From an uncultured Lachnospiraceae bacterium (GTDB lineage: Bacteria > Bacillota > Clostridia > Lachnospirales > Lachnospiraceae), in contig CAJOQZ010000142.1 in the NCBI GenBank assembly GCA_905236585.1, forward strand, positions 1-23,964: 23,964 bases of DNA, written 5' to 3'. Below are positions 17,201 to 23,964 of this stretch, piece by piece (the stretch's first letter is position 1; each line of letters starts with the position of its first letter). The notes under the pieces are model-generated. The model saw only the letters and a program-made list of their open reading frames with translations, was not told the DNA's origin and did no database searches. The position numbers and the translations under genes were made by a program.

Positions 17201-17715
17201 CCCTCGATCGTTTCCATGAACGTCTGATAGATCAGACGGATATCTGAAAGTTTCGCCGTCAAAGACGCGTCCAGACGCCCCTTATCCAACGTTTCCTTTA
17301 GATCATCCGGCGACACATTATACTGACAGAACTCGGTGATCAAAGATTTTAACTCGTCGATAAACCCCGGCTTTCGAATACTTCCGGATAATACGGACAG
17401 GCGGTCGTATAATTTCAGCGTAATCCGGCGCAAAAGAAGGCTTTTGCCGGTATCTTCGAGGATATCCGCTACCTGCGTCCCCAGTTCATCGAACACGCGG
17501 TACGCAAGCCGCTCGTAAGAAAGCGCCTCGACGTTCATAATGCCGTGACGCTTGGATAATAAGACCAATTTTTTCTGTGCGGACAGGGTGAACTGTTCCG
17601 GCACAATAACGAAATGATTCTGCTCGGGGTGTGAATCGGCATGGGCGAGAACTTCCTTGTAGGCGTACTCCGTTTTGCCGCTGCCGGCGCTCCCCAATAT
17701 AAACTGCAATGCCAT
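14224..17715 (-). CDS. addB: AddB, ATP-dependent helicase/nuclease subunit B
   Basis: A 1163-residue AddB, partner of AddA in double-strand break end resection for recombination. Walker A GSAGSGKT is at residues 8-15, followed by the AddB-type VIVPEQFTLSAQ. The C-terminal RecB-like nuclease contains IMDYKSGN with Asp955 and Lys957. Four cysteines (Cys795 in RYAACAYSYF; Cys1123, 1126 and 1132 in ACTFCEYHSICGF) have the spacing of the 4Fe-4S staple that holds the nuclease domain in this family. The length is normal. ATG at 17715 is 6 nt after the sufU stop; AAGGAAG lies 11 nt upstream, so translation may rely on coupling to sufU. It appears to be the last gene of the suf transcript. addA is not adjacent on either side, which is unusual because the two are commonly neighbours. 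Confidence 0.95.
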   Translation of the reverse strand: MALQFILGSAGSGKTEYAYKEVLAHADSHPEQNHFVIVPEQFTLSAQKKLVLLSKRHGIMNVEALSYERLAYRVFDELGTQVADILEDTGKSLLLRRITLKLYDRLSVLSGSIRKPGFIDELKSLITEFCQYNVSPDDLKETLDKGRLDASLTAKLSDIRLIYQTFMETIEGSYIVAERLLELLAIVCADSKYLKDCYITFDGFTGFTPVQNLFFVELLQLAADVKVVVTLRKGEPVYGVNEPYELFFMSRKFIASVTEMARSLGVEIADSYTCETTEGRRFLPGGMLSHLERQLFRTQSSPYEKKTSADTDASDLQAQKNGAKIPAPTDAVEIYHVSNPRAELKFVAADIRRQVRNNSKLRYRDIAVVCADMETYRYYTAGVFAAYDIPGFIDQKADVTQHYFVEFILGILELFVGNFSYDALMRYAKSIFSPIAMEEADALDNYLTATNIRGLSRLLQPFSHKLTKEGTELSGLNDTREKIAAVFCDHRMPKRATVEEMTRSLYELIVLHGCEERLCEQANEFAEAQKEAKAKETEQIYAAVIGLFDKFVFLLGDEEVTLEEYRDILNEGLSSLSVGVLPPQTDSVIFGDIERTRLDNVDTLYFVGLNDNAIPKRLDDGGLLTQGERLRLSDGQMELAPSERERAFMQRFYLYLAMTKPRRRLVLTFADIGNDREALRQSYLIGVIRQMFPELSVTKISDEQLLFYEMTEDVLYDRLADAIRLFIEKKDSVCDENLYLWLRLLKETDEEAYFRLLNAGFFLHIDTPIGRAAIQAVHGDRLPVTVSRLERYAACAYSYFLSYELRLKERLQYALDARDLGNLYHRALELYARLLREKQEDWFTIDDKRRGELLTESTNRAFAEWGEKREDASAREQHVYERMEKTLRRTVWALTEQIRQGRFVPNRFEVHLGELYAGGEMEELLSDGTHLALDGIVDRIDTAEDDGAVYIKIMDYKSGNVDADWSDMYEGLQLQLILYMKAVGDSYERLSGKAAVPAAMLYYHIDNPVIEEKVSLSDEQIAAAVLKELKTGGLVASEEDVLFALDHGTKEARENGVSYKSFSVPVEIKKDGDFTKASKTVSKDNFAVLTEYAAKKARALGEEIMAGKMPVQPFRKAPDDTACTFCEYHSICGFEKHLRGFSYRKVAVGEQSDTIIEKMKAFE

Positions 17716-17721
17716 GGAGCG

Positions 17722-18144
17722 CTATTCTTCCTTCAACATTTCTTCCATTGTATGCCATCCTAAGACAGCGCATTTTACACGGGAAGGCATATGCGCGATA
17801 TCCGACAGCACGCCCGCCTCTTCTAATTCTTCTTTTTCCTCGTCGGTAATCTCCGACTTGATCATGCGAAGAAAAATATCCGACAGCCGAAGCGCCTCTT
17901 CCTTCGTGCGTCCGATCACAAGATCCAACATCATATCCGCGGAAGCCTGTGAGATTGCGCATCCGTCGCCCTCGTAGCCGCCGTCGGTGATAACCCCGTC
18001 CTCAATCTTTAAGTTCAGGATAATGTCGTCCCCGCAGGACGGATTGACGCCCTCAAGGGAAAAATTCGCGCCGTCGATCGCGTGCTTATGCACCGGATTG
18101 ATATTATGATCGGTCAAAATCTCATTGTAAAATGTATTAGACAT
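17722..18144 (-). CDS. sufU: SufU, Fe-S assembly sulfurtransferase/scaffold protein
   Basis: A 140-residue SufU. The zinc-site residues are all visible: Cys37 and Asp39 (NPSCGDDI), Cys62 (GDGCAISQAS) and Cys125 (RVKCAVLGW). The ~20-residue insertion that separates SufU from IscU lies between the second and third cysteines. SufU takes persulfide sulfur from SufS and passes it to the SufBCD scaffold in Gram-positive bacteria. The ATG at 18144 overlaps the sufS end by 8 nt, with AAAGGA inside sufS as the ribosome site. addB follows after 6 nt. Confidence 0.96.
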   Translation of the reverse strand: MSNTFYNEILTDHNINPVHKHAIDGANFSLEGVNPSCGDDIILNLKIEDGVITDGGYEGDGCAISQASADMMLDLVIGRTKEEALRLSDIFLRMIKSEITDEEKEELEEAGVLSDIAHMPSRVKCAVLGWHTMEEMLKEE

Positions 18145-19357
18145 AGCCCATCCTTTCCCGAATGCCGCTTAAAATATCAATAAACGCGTCTACATCTTCC
18201 GTGGTATTGTAAAACGCAAAAGAAGCCCGCGTTGTGGAAAACAGCCCCAGATGCTTATGCAGCGGCTGTGCGCAATGATGCCCGGCACGTACCGCAATAT
18301 CCGCCTCGTCGAAAATCGCCGACACGTCGTGCGGATGTACGCCATCAACGGTAAAGGTTAATATCCCATGATGCTCCAACGGCTCATCCGAACCAATCAC
18401 GCGGATGTGCGGCAGTTTTTCCATGGCAAGAAAGGCGCGCTCCGTCAACTCGTTCTCCCGCCGTTCAATCGTCTCCCAGCCGATTCGCTTCATGTAGTCG
18501 ATCGCCGCATGCAGTCCCACGGCACCGCCGACATTGACGGTTCCCGCTTCAAATTTATGCGGCAGTTCGGCAAACTTCGCGCCATCCCGACTTACCGAAT
18601 CGATCATCTCTCCACCATATAAAAAAGGCGGCATCTTTTCCAGTAATTTCTGCTTGCCGTATAGGACGCCGATCCCCATCGGCGCATACATTTTATGCCC
18701 GGAAAAGGCCAGAAAATCCACATCCAGTTCTGATACATCCACCCGCATATGGGGAACGCTCTGTGCGCCGTCGCAGACAAATACGGCACCGACTTCATGC
18801 GCCGCCGCAGCGAATGCTTTTATGTCATATGCGCGTCCGAACAGATTCGACAACTGTGTCATTGCCACGAGTTTTGTATGAGAATGAAGAAGGTTCTTAA
18901 ACTTTTCCAGTGAAAAACTTCCATCCGGCTCACATTCAAAATACGTAAGCGCAACGCCTTTTTCTTTTGCCACCATCTGCCAAGGCAGCATATTCGAATG
19001 ATGCTCGGCAATGGAGACAATGATCTCGTCCCCGGGCTGCAAGCAATGCATCCCGAAACTATACGCAACAAGGTTCAAGCCTTCCGAGGCGTTCCGCGTA
19101 AAAATGATCTCGCTCGTATCCTCGGCTCCGATAAACTCCCGGACTGCCTCTCTGGCTCCCTCGTAGCTTTCCGTCGCCGCAACCGAAAGACCATACAGTC
19201 CGCGGAACGGATTCGAATTTCTTTCTTCGTAATATTTCGCTTCCGCCGCAATGACGCAGCGGGGTTTTTGCGTAGTCGCCGCATTGTCGATATAGTGCGT
19301 TTTTCTTTTTTCAAAAATCGGATATTCCGATCGAATCTCTCTGTCCTGTCCCGTCAT
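18137..19357 (-). CDS. sufS: SufS, group II cysteine desulfurase
   Basis: A 406-residue PLP enzyme that takes sulfur from cysteine, leaving alanine and an enzyme persulfide. The PLP lysine is near residue 222 in FSGHKMYAP, with the preceding VCDGAQSVPH providing the aspartate that contacts PLP. The catalytic cysteine is near residue 362 in VRAGHHCAQPLH, the short-loop context of group II (SufS) enzymes. The N-terminus has the family's YIDNAATTQKP. I prefer ATG at 19357, one nt after the sufD stop, with AGGTG 7-8 nt upstream; GTG at 19366 would add three residues. It overlaps sufU by 8 nt. Confidence 0.96.
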   Translation of the reverse strand: MTGQDREIRSEYPIFEKRKTHYIDNAATTQKPRCVIAAEAKYYEERNSNPFRGLYGLSVAATESYEGAREAVREFIGAEDTSEIIFTRNASEGLNLVAYSFGMHCLQPGDEIIVSIAEHHSNMLPWQMVAKEKGVALTYFECEPDGSFSLEKFKNLLHSHTKLVAMTQLSNLFGRAYDIKAFAAAAHEVGAVFVCDGAQSVPHMRVDVSELDVDFLAFSGHKMYAPMGIGVLYGKQKLLEKMPPFLYGGEMIDSVSRDGAKFAELPHKFEAGTVNVGGAVGLHAAIDYMKRIGWETIERRENELTERAFLAMEKLPHIRVIGSDEPLEHHGILTFTVDGVHPHDVSAIFDEADIAVRAGHHCAQPLHKHLGLFSTTRASFAFYNTTEDVDAFIDILSGIRERMGYV

Positions 19358-19358
19358 G

Positions 19359-20411
19359 TCACGCACCTAAAAATACATCAATCGCGTTTATGGTTTCTTC
19401 ATTTCCGATCTTCTTTTTTACCGCGTCGACTCGCGCCCGCGCCATCATACGATAAATCTCATCCAGCGCCAATCCACGGGACTGTAAATAGAATAACAGA
19501 TCTTCGTCCAAGCGGCCGATCGTTGCGCCGTGGTTGCCGACGACATCTTCCTCCGCGCATAAGATCAGCGGAATCGTCTGATTCGATACGCCCTCATCCA
19601 ACAACAGGACATCTTCTTTTTCGTTGCCGACCGCTCCCTTCGCGCCATTTTTGAAATCAATCGTTCCTCTGAAAAGTTTGCGTCCCCGACCGGACAATAC
19701 GCCGTTTACGTTCATTGCACTCGCCGTCCGCCTGCCGATATGGTTTGCTATATAATTCATATCAAGCGTCGAATCCCCCGACACCATATAGGCAATATCC
19801 GCATTCATGGCGCTGCCCTTGCCGCATAATTCACTGCGGCAGCCATAATAGGCGTTCGCGCCGTTAAGGATTACCTGAATCAGTTCAAACTGTGCGCCCT
19901 CTTCCTCGATACAGCCGATATCATTAAAAAAATCGCATTTGTCGGTCAGCATCTGCACCTGAATCAAACGAAGTTTTGCCCGCTTCCCCAGTATGATTTT
20001 CGTCTGCCATGCCGCCCGCGCCGCTGCATCCATATCCGCCTTTGCGCTCATAATTACCGTCATGGACGCATTTTCTTCTAAAAGAAGTTCCGTCACATCC
20101 GCCCGCGCATCGCCGTCATGATATGCCGCCTCAAGTATAAGCGGCGCGACGATCTTCGCATCCGCCCCAACCTGATACGCACGAACGGGCGCTTTTGCTT
20201 TCGATAATATATTACTGTACTCTTCCCCCATGCCGGTTAAAACCGGCTGCTTTGCCACGGATTTCATCACCGCCGAAATCGCGCCGCTTTCGGGAAGTTC
20301 CACGGAAATATCCGCCGCGTCGAATCCGCTTAAAGCCGCGGCAGTCGACTGATTCATTTTTAACCAATGCCATGTTTTGACCGGAAGGTGATTGATCGTC
20401 ATCTGTTCCAT
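19359..20411 (-). CDS. sufD: SufD, Fe-S scaffold complex subunit
   Basis: A 350-residue SufB/SufD-family protein. The C-terminal beta-helix core is recognisable from EEDVVGNHGATIGRLDEDLLFYLQSRG, the paralogous counterpart of the SufB end, including the conserved His before GATIG. It pairs with SufB and two SufC subunits in the SufBC2D scaffold. It is somewhat shorter than typical SufD, mostly in the N-terminal region. ATG at 20411 shares one base with the sufB stop (TAATG) and has AAAGGAAG 9 nt upstream. Identification over SufB rests on its length, lower conservation and position after sufB. Confidence 0.93.
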   Translation of the reverse strand: MEQMTINHLPVKTWHWLKMNQSTAAALSGFDAADISVELPESGAISAVMKSVAKQPVLTGMGEEYSNILSKAKAPVRAYQVGADAKIVAPLILEAAYHDGDARADVTELLLEENASMTVIMSAKADMDAAARAAWQTKIILGKRAKLRLIQVQMLTDKCDFFNDIGCIEEEGAQFELIQVILNGANAYYGCRSELCGKGSAMNADIAYMVSGDSTLDMNYIANHIGRRTASAMNVNGVLSGRGRKLFRGTIDFKNGAKGAVGNEKEDVLLLDEGVSNQTIPLILCAEEDVVGNHGATIGRLDEDLLFYLQSRGLALDEIYRMMARARVDAVKKKIGNEETINAIDVFLGA

Positions 20412-21820
20412 TAGCCGATACTTCCTTTCATTTCCAACCGAATCAGATTATTCATTTCCACCGCGTATTCCAAGGGCAGTTCTTTTCCGACGTTGTCCGC
20501 AAATCCGCTTACGATCAGTGCCCTTGCGTCCTCTTCGGACATACCGCGGCTCATCAAATAAAATACCGTATCATCGCTGATGCGTCCGATCTTCGCCTCA
20601 TGTCCGACATCGCAGTCTGCGGTACGGATATCCATCGCCGGAACCGTATCAGAACGGGAAATGTCGTCGATCATCAAAGACTCGCACGACACCGCCGACT
20701 TGGAGCCGGATGCGTTCTCCCCGACCACGACCGCGCTGCGGAACGTCGAAATCCCGCCGCTTTTGGAAATGGAACGGGTATTGATATAACTGGATGTATT
20801 CTTCGCCGCGTGAACCACCTTTGTACCGGTATCCAGGTTCTGTCCGGCTCCTGCAAAGGTAACGCTCGTAAACTCCGCTCGCGCCCCCTCTCCCGCTAAT
20901 ATGCTCATGGGATAAAGGTAGGACACATGCGAACCGAAAGAACCCGATATCCATTCGACGCGTCCGCCCTTTTCTACCCGCGCACGCTTGGTGTTCAGGT
21001 TGTACATATTCTTCGACCAGTTCTCAATCGTCGAATAGCGCAATGTCGCATCCTCGCCGACAAAAAGCTCCACACAGCCGGCGTGCAGGTTTGCCACATT
21101 GTATTTCGGTGCGGAACATCCCTCGATAAAATGAAGGTATGCGCCCTTGTCTACAATAATCAGCGTATGCTCAAATTGTCCTGCCCCCGGCGCATTCAGA
21201 CGAAAATAAGACTGCAGCGGAATCTCCACCGACACGCCCGGCGGTACATAGACGAACGAGCCGCCCGACCAGACCGCGCCGTGCAGCGCCGCAAATTTAT
21301 GATCGGTTGGGGGAACAAGTTTCATAAAATGTTCCCGGATCATGTCTGCATGCTCCGAATGCAGCGCACTCTCAAGATCGGTGTAGATAACCCCCTGCGC
21401 CGCCACCTCGTCCTTGACATTGTGATAGACAAGTTCCGAGTCGTACTGCGCACCGACGCCCGCTAAGGACTCGCGTTCCGCCTGGGGGATTCCGAGCCTT
21501 TCAAACGTATTCTTGATGTCGTCCGGCACTTCGTCCCACTTTGCGTGCATCCGATCGGTATTCGGACGGACATAGGTCACGATATTATTCATATTAAGAC
21601 CCATGATCGACGGCCCCCAGTCAGGGATAGGTATTTGATTGTATTTTTCGAGAGAAGCCAGTCGAAAATCCCGCATCCATTCGGGGTCGTTCTTCTCTTC
21701 GGATATCTGCCGCACGATGGCGGACGTCAAACCCTCGTCCACCTTATACGCATCATCTTCATCATATCGAAAATCATACAGGCTGCGGTCGATATCTTCT
21801 ACTATTGTTTTCTCTGCCAT
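20411..21820 (-). CDS. sufB: SufB, Fe-S scaffold complex subunit
   Basis: A 469-residue SufB, the main platform for cluster building in SufBC2D. Strong family segments include VYVPPGVSVEIPLQSYFR, HFIEGCSAPKY and the C-terminal DCDVGHEAKIGRISDD. Cys in SAVSCESLMID and Glu in HEAKIG correspond to residues proposed to bind the nascent cluster. The length is typical. ATG at 21820 has AGGAA 8 nt upstream and lies 11 nt after the sufC stop. The next gene, sufD, overlaps by one base. Confidence 0.97.
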   Translation of the reverse strand: MAEKTIVEDIDRSLYDFRYDEDDAYKVDEGLTSAIVRQISEEKNDPEWMRDFRLASLEKYNQIPIPDWGPSIMGLNMNNIVTYVRPNTDRMHAKWDEVPDDIKNTFERLGIPQAERESLAGVGAQYDSELVYHNVKDEVAAQGVIYTDLESALHSEHADMIREHFMKLVPPTDHKFAALHGAVWSGGSFVYVPPGVSVEIPLQSYFRLNAPGAGQFEHTLIIVDKGAYLHFIEGCSAPKYNVANLHAGCVELFVGEDATLRYSTIENWSKNMYNLNTKRARVEKGGRVEWISGSFGSHVSYLYPMSILAGEGARAEFTSVTFAGAGQNLDTGTKVVHAAKNTSSYINTRSISKSGGISTFRSAVVVGENASGSKSAVSCESLMIDDISRSDTVPAMDIRTADCDVGHEAKIGRISDDTVFYLMSRGMSEEDARALIVSGFADNVGKELPLEYAVEMNNLIRLEMKGSIG

Positions 21821-21831
21821 ATCAATATTTC

Positions 21832-22572
21832 CTATAAATATTTTTCAAATCCGTCTGCGTTGATCTCGTCAATGATCGACCGGTCGCCTTCCGCCGTGAT
21901 CTTCCCGGCAACAAGGACATGGGTTCGGTCTACGTCAAGTTCGTCCAAAATGCGGGTGCTGTGAGTGATGATCAAAAGAGCTCCGCCGACGGTTCGTTTG
22001 TATTCCTCAATGCCTTTGGAAACCGTGCGTACCGCGTCGACATCCAGTCCCGAATCCGTCTCGTCTAAGATGGCAAGAGACGGCTTTAGCATCAGAAGCT
22101 GCAAGATCTCCGCCTTTTTCTTTTCGCCGCCGGAAAAGCCGACGTTTAAGTCGCGCTCCGCATAGGACGGCTCCATAGACAAAAGTTCCATGGTCGCTTC
22201 CAACTGCTTTTTGAAATCCCAAACGCGGATATGTCTGCCCTCTTTTCGCTCCAAGGCGGAACGGATAAAGTTCGACAGCGTAATACCCGGCACTTCGACC
22301 GGATTCTGAAACGATAAGAACATGCCTTTCTGCGCGATCTTGTCTGTAGAATCGTTGGTAATATCTTCCCCGCAAAAAAGAACCTTCCCGCTTGTTTTTT
22401 CATAACGGGGATCCCCCATGATGCAGGAACCCAAAGTGGATTTACCGGCGCCGTTCGGTCCCATGATGACGTGCGTCTCCCCAGCCGGAACGGTCAGGTC
22501 AACGCCGTGAAGGATCTCCTGCTCTTCCACTTTTGCATGTAAATTCTCTACGGATAATATTGCCTCTGCCAT
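21832..22572 (-). CDS. sufC: SufC, Fe-S assembly ATPase
   Basis: A 246-residue ABC-type ATPase that powers the SufBC2D scaffold and is not a transporter. Walker A GPNGAGKST is at 38-46, the signature FSGGEKKKAEILQ at 146-158 (the SufC variant), Walker B LAILDETDSGLD at 167-178, and the switch His in ITHSTRIL. No membrane subunit is nearby, as expected. ATG at 22572 has AGGAG 9 nt upstream. It is first in the suf operon, immediately after the promoter and palindrome at 22609-22650. Confidence 0.97.
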   Translation of the reverse strand: MAEAILSVENLHAKVEEQEILHGVDLTVPAGETHVIMGPNGAGKSTLGSCIMGDPRYEKTSGKVLFCGEDITNDSTDKIAQKGMFLSFQNPVEVPGITLSNFIRSALERKEGRHIRVWDFKKQLEATMELLSMEPSYAERDLNVGFSGGEKKKAEILQLLMLKPSLAILDETDSGLDVDAVRTVSKGIEEYKRTVGGALLIITHSTRILDELDVDRTHVLVAGKITAEGDRSIIDEINADGFEKYL

Positions 22573-22608
22573 TGTAGTTAACTCCTATCTGTTCGCAGGT
22601 TTTAATTC

Positions 22609-22623
22609 CTACCATTTTGGTAG
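22609..22623. promoter_or_regulatory. Palindromic operator-like site at the suf transcription start
   Basis: CTACCA-AAA-TGGTAG on the minus strand: two perfect 6-bp arms around a 3-bp centre. It overlaps the last two bases of the -10 box and covers the predicted +1 (about 22615), an ideal place for a repressor. By context, an Rrf2-family Fe-S-sensing regulator (IscR/SufR-like) is a natural candidate, but no regulator gene is in the window and I did not match the site to a known motif. As RNA it would be a very short hairpin at the transcript's 5' end. Confidence 0.55.
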
Positions 22624-22650
22624 TATAACATAAATTGTTTCTTTTCTCAA
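22622..22650 (-). promoter_or_regulatory. Sigma-A-type promoter of the suf operon
   Basis: On the minus strand, -35 TTGAGA (22645-22650), a 17-nt spacer and -10 TATACT (22622-22627). It lies directly after the stop of the YesL-like gene (22657-22659), with no terminator between, so some read-through into suf is possible. The leader to the sufC ATG would be about 43 nt. Confidence 0.8.
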
Positions 22651-22656
22651 TAAAAT

Positions 22657-23301
22657 TTACTCGCCGCCGATTTTGCGGAACTTCTCCTCTATCCGAAGAA
22701 AGAAAAAACTGTTCAGATAGGCAGCGATCGCGAATCCGCACGCACACCATAAGAAAATTCCAAATCGGAAAACGTTCATATTCAAGACCACCGTCACATA
22801 GAAAAATACGCCGGTAACAAGGATAACTCCTATCGTCTGGGGAAGCGCCGCCACCGCATACAGAAACGAATTGCGAACGATCATGGGGACGCTTAGGTCC
22901 TCATGCGCCGCCGCAAGCGGAAAATAATACTGATATCCGAGCAAAAACAAAAAACACAGCACATAAAGCGTGATCGTATAAACGCTTTGCAATCCGACAG
23001 GCATCAGATGCAGGGCGTACCACATTGCAACAAGAAGTCCCAGCACAAAAAGAACAAGCAGCCAAAGTAGCGTCCCACGCTTAAAATTCCGCTTAAAACA
23101 GTACCAGAACGTTCGAAACGCCCCTTCTTCAAACTCTTCTTCCGAAGCAATCATCCGAGCCCCCTCGCAAAGTGCGCACATTGACGCCCCAGCCGTAATA
23201 AGCGGAAGGGAAAAAGCACAGAAGATAATATTATAAAAAACCAGATCGGAAAACTTGCGGAGTGCGTCCATCAACTTTCCGTTGTAGTCAAAAATACCCA
23301 T
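22657..23301 (-). CDS. YesL-like (DUF624) membrane protein
   Basis: A 214-residue integral membrane protein with about five hydrophobic spans: around residues 21-45 (YNIIFCAFSLPLITAGAS), 75-100 (LLWLLVLFVLGLLVAMW), 105-128 (YTITLYVLCFLFLLGYQYY), 145-170 (ALPQTIGVILVTGVFFY) and 180-205 (GIFLWCACGFAIAAYLN). The start MGIFDYNGKLMDALRKFSDL and the LPLITAGASMCAL motif fit the DUF624/YesL family. These genes often accompany sugar ABC transporters, as here, but have no established biochemical role. The ATG at 23301 has no ribosome site and is only 7 nt from a TATAAT box, so I infer a leaderless mRNA. An internal ATG (Met11) with weak GGAAAG is the alternative. The in-frame ATG at 23370 is inside the upstream terminator and was rejected. 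Confidence 0.85.
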   Translation of the reverse strand: MGIFDYNGKLMDALRKFSDLVFYNIIFCAFSLPLITAGASMCALCEGARMIASEEEFEEGAFRTFWYCFKRNFKRGTLLWLLVLFVLGLLVAMWYALHLMPVGLQSVYTITLYVLCFLFLLGYQYYFPLAAAHEDLSVPMIVRNSFLYAVAALPQTIGVILVTGVFFYVTVVLNMNVFRFGIFLWCACGFAIAAYLNSFFFLRIEEKFRKIGGE

Positions 23302-23308
23302 GTCACTT

Positions 23309-23337
23309 ATTATAGCGATTGGCGTTAAAACACGCAA
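23309..23337 (-). promoter_or_regulatory. Promoter of the YesL-like gene, predicting a leaderless transcript
   Basis: On the minus strand, -35 TTGCGT (23332-23337), a 17-nt spacer and a perfect -10 TATAAT (23309-23314). The usual 6-8 nt from the -10 box to the first transcribed base places +1 on, or within 2 nt of, the A of the ATG at 23301. The -35 box starts just past the T tract of the transporter terminator. Confidence 0.7.
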
Positions 23338-23338
23338 C

Positions 23339-23374
23339 AAAAAAAAGCCCTTGCTTTTGATTAAAAGCAAGGAC
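23339..23374 (-). terminator. Rho-independent terminator of the sugar transporter operon
   Basis: On the minus strand, GTCCTTGCTTTT (23363-23374) pairs with AAAAGCAAGGGC (23347-23358) around a 4-nt loop, giving 12 pairs with one G-U. Eight or more T residues follow (complement of 23339-23346). It lies 20 nt after the permease stop codon and insulates the YesL-like gene from the transporter transcript. Confidence 0.93.
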
Positions 23375-23394
23375 TTCTAAAAAAACAAATATGG

Positions 23395-23964
23395 TTACTT
23401 GATCGCTCCGTCGACCATACCGGCGATAATCTGCTTCTGTGCAAACAGGAAGATGATAACCATCGGCGTAATGGTAAGGAGCGCCGCCGCAAGGATTAAA
23501 TTCCATTGAACGACGAACGATCCGATAAATGACTGGATTGCTACCGGCAGCGTCTTAAACTTCGAGGACGAACCAAGAAGAAGGGACGGCAGAAGGTAGT
23601 CATTCCAAATCCACATGCCGTTTAAGATCGTTACCGTAACGATGACCGGCTTTAAGAGCGGGAAAATGATACGGAAGAACACCTGTTCCGGCGGACATCC
23701 GTCAATCGAAGCCGCCTCTTCCAATTCATACGGGATTCCCTTAATAAATCCGTTCAAAATGAACACCGTCATTGCGCCGCCGAATCCGCAGTATGCAAAG
23801 ATCGTACCCGGTATCGAGCGCAGCATCGGAAGACCGATAAAATTCCCCGCGTCACGGAAGGTCGAGATCAACGCCAACATAACCGCCTGGAACGGGATGA
23901 TCATGGATGCGATAAACGTAAAATAAATCGCCGCCGACCATTTGGTATGATTCCGGCAGATTAC
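23395..23964 (-). CDS. Carbohydrate ABC transporter permease (MalG-like, CUT1), 5' part beyond window
   Basis: The last 189 residues of an inner-membrane permease; the frame stays open to the right edge (first visible residues VICRNHTKWSAAIYF). The EAA loop that contacts the ATPase is clear: ELEEAASIDGCPPEQVFFRI then IFPLLKP. Four to five membrane spans are visible (AAIYFTFIASMIIPFQAVML, FAYCGFGGAMTVFILNGF, TVTILNGMWIWNDYLLPSLL, AALLTITPMVIIFLFA). The C-terminus AGMVDGAIK is typical of MalG-type sugar permeases. Partner permease, binding protein and ATPase are not in the window, and the sugar cannot be inferred. ATG at 23904 is internal, since the family homology continues upstream of it. Confidence 0.93.
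   Translation of the reverse strand, partial: VICRNHTKWSAAIYFTFIASMIIPFQAVMLALISTFRDAGNFIGLPMLRSIPGTIFAYCGFGGAMTVFILNGFIKGIPYELEEAASIDGCPPEQVFFRIIFPLLKPVIVTVTILNGMWIWNDYLLPSLLLGSSSKFKTLPVAIQSFIGSFVVQWNLILAAALLTITPMVIIFLFAQKQIIAGMVDGAIK

Noticed and set aside
21832..22572. SufC as an ABC transporter ATPase
   Set aside because: The signature FSGGEKKKAEILQ and the neighbouring sufB/sufD identify it as the Fe-S assembly ATPase; no membrane partner is adjacent.
23302..23370. Upstream in-frame ATG extension (23 residues) for the YesL-like protein
   Set aside because: It would start within the transporter terminator and upstream of the gene's own promoter, and the extra residues do not fit the family N-terminus.
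1..23964. CRISPR arrays, IS elements, prophage, tRNA/rRNA or defence genes
   Set aside because: I saw no regularly spaced repeats, transposase or integrase motifs, terminal inverted repeats or tRNA-like folds. Gene density and identities are those of a core chromosomal region.

Overview
This window looks like chromosomal core DNA from a low-to-mid GC Firmicute, most likely a clostridial lineage such as Lachnospiraceae. The evidence is the Asp23/DAK2/RecG order beside a divergent zinc-ribbon rpmB, a SufCBDSU operon with a SufU-type scaffold, an AddB-type nuclease subunit, sigma-A-like promoters and purine-rich Shine-Dalgarno sites. I cannot name the genus. All genes except rpmB are on the minus strand, so the description below follows transcription from high to low coordinates.

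Region A (about 23.96-22.66 kb): the 3' end of a sugar ABC transporter permease gene runs in from the right edge and ends at a strong rho-independent terminator. A small YesL-like (DUF624) membrane protein gene follows. Its promoter lies so close to the ATG that the transcript is probably leaderless.

Region B (22.65-14.22 kb): an iron-sulfur cluster assembly operon, sufC-sufB-sufD-sufS-sufU, is packed with overlaps or gaps of at most 11 nt and continues into addB, itself a predicted iron-sulfur protein. A good promoter carries a 15-bp palindrome (CTACCAAAATGGTAG) at the expected transcription start, a plausible repressor site. addB converges on rpmB, and one hairpin serves as terminator for both.

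Region C (14.0-1 kb): rpmB (plus strand) and an Asp23-family gene diverge from a shared ~210-bp promoter region. The minus-strand series is asp23-like, DAK2/FakA-like, recG, aminopeptidase P, polA (TTG start), a dephospho-CoA kinase fused in frame to an FtsA-like ATPase, a YycJ-type metallo-hydrolase, an ACT-domain protein (UPF0237) and a PFL-like DUF711 protein cut by the left edge. Extra promoters within this series (a good one before coaE, a weaker one before the peptidase) suggest several overlapping transcripts.

I saw no mobile element, CRISPR array, tRNA, rRNA or defence island. The most unusual points are the coaE/ftsA-like in-frame fusion with an intact internal start signal, the repeated C-terminal modules of that FtsA-like protein, the palindromic suf operator, the leaderless yesL-like gene and the coupling of addB to suf. 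I found no convincing wholly new system.
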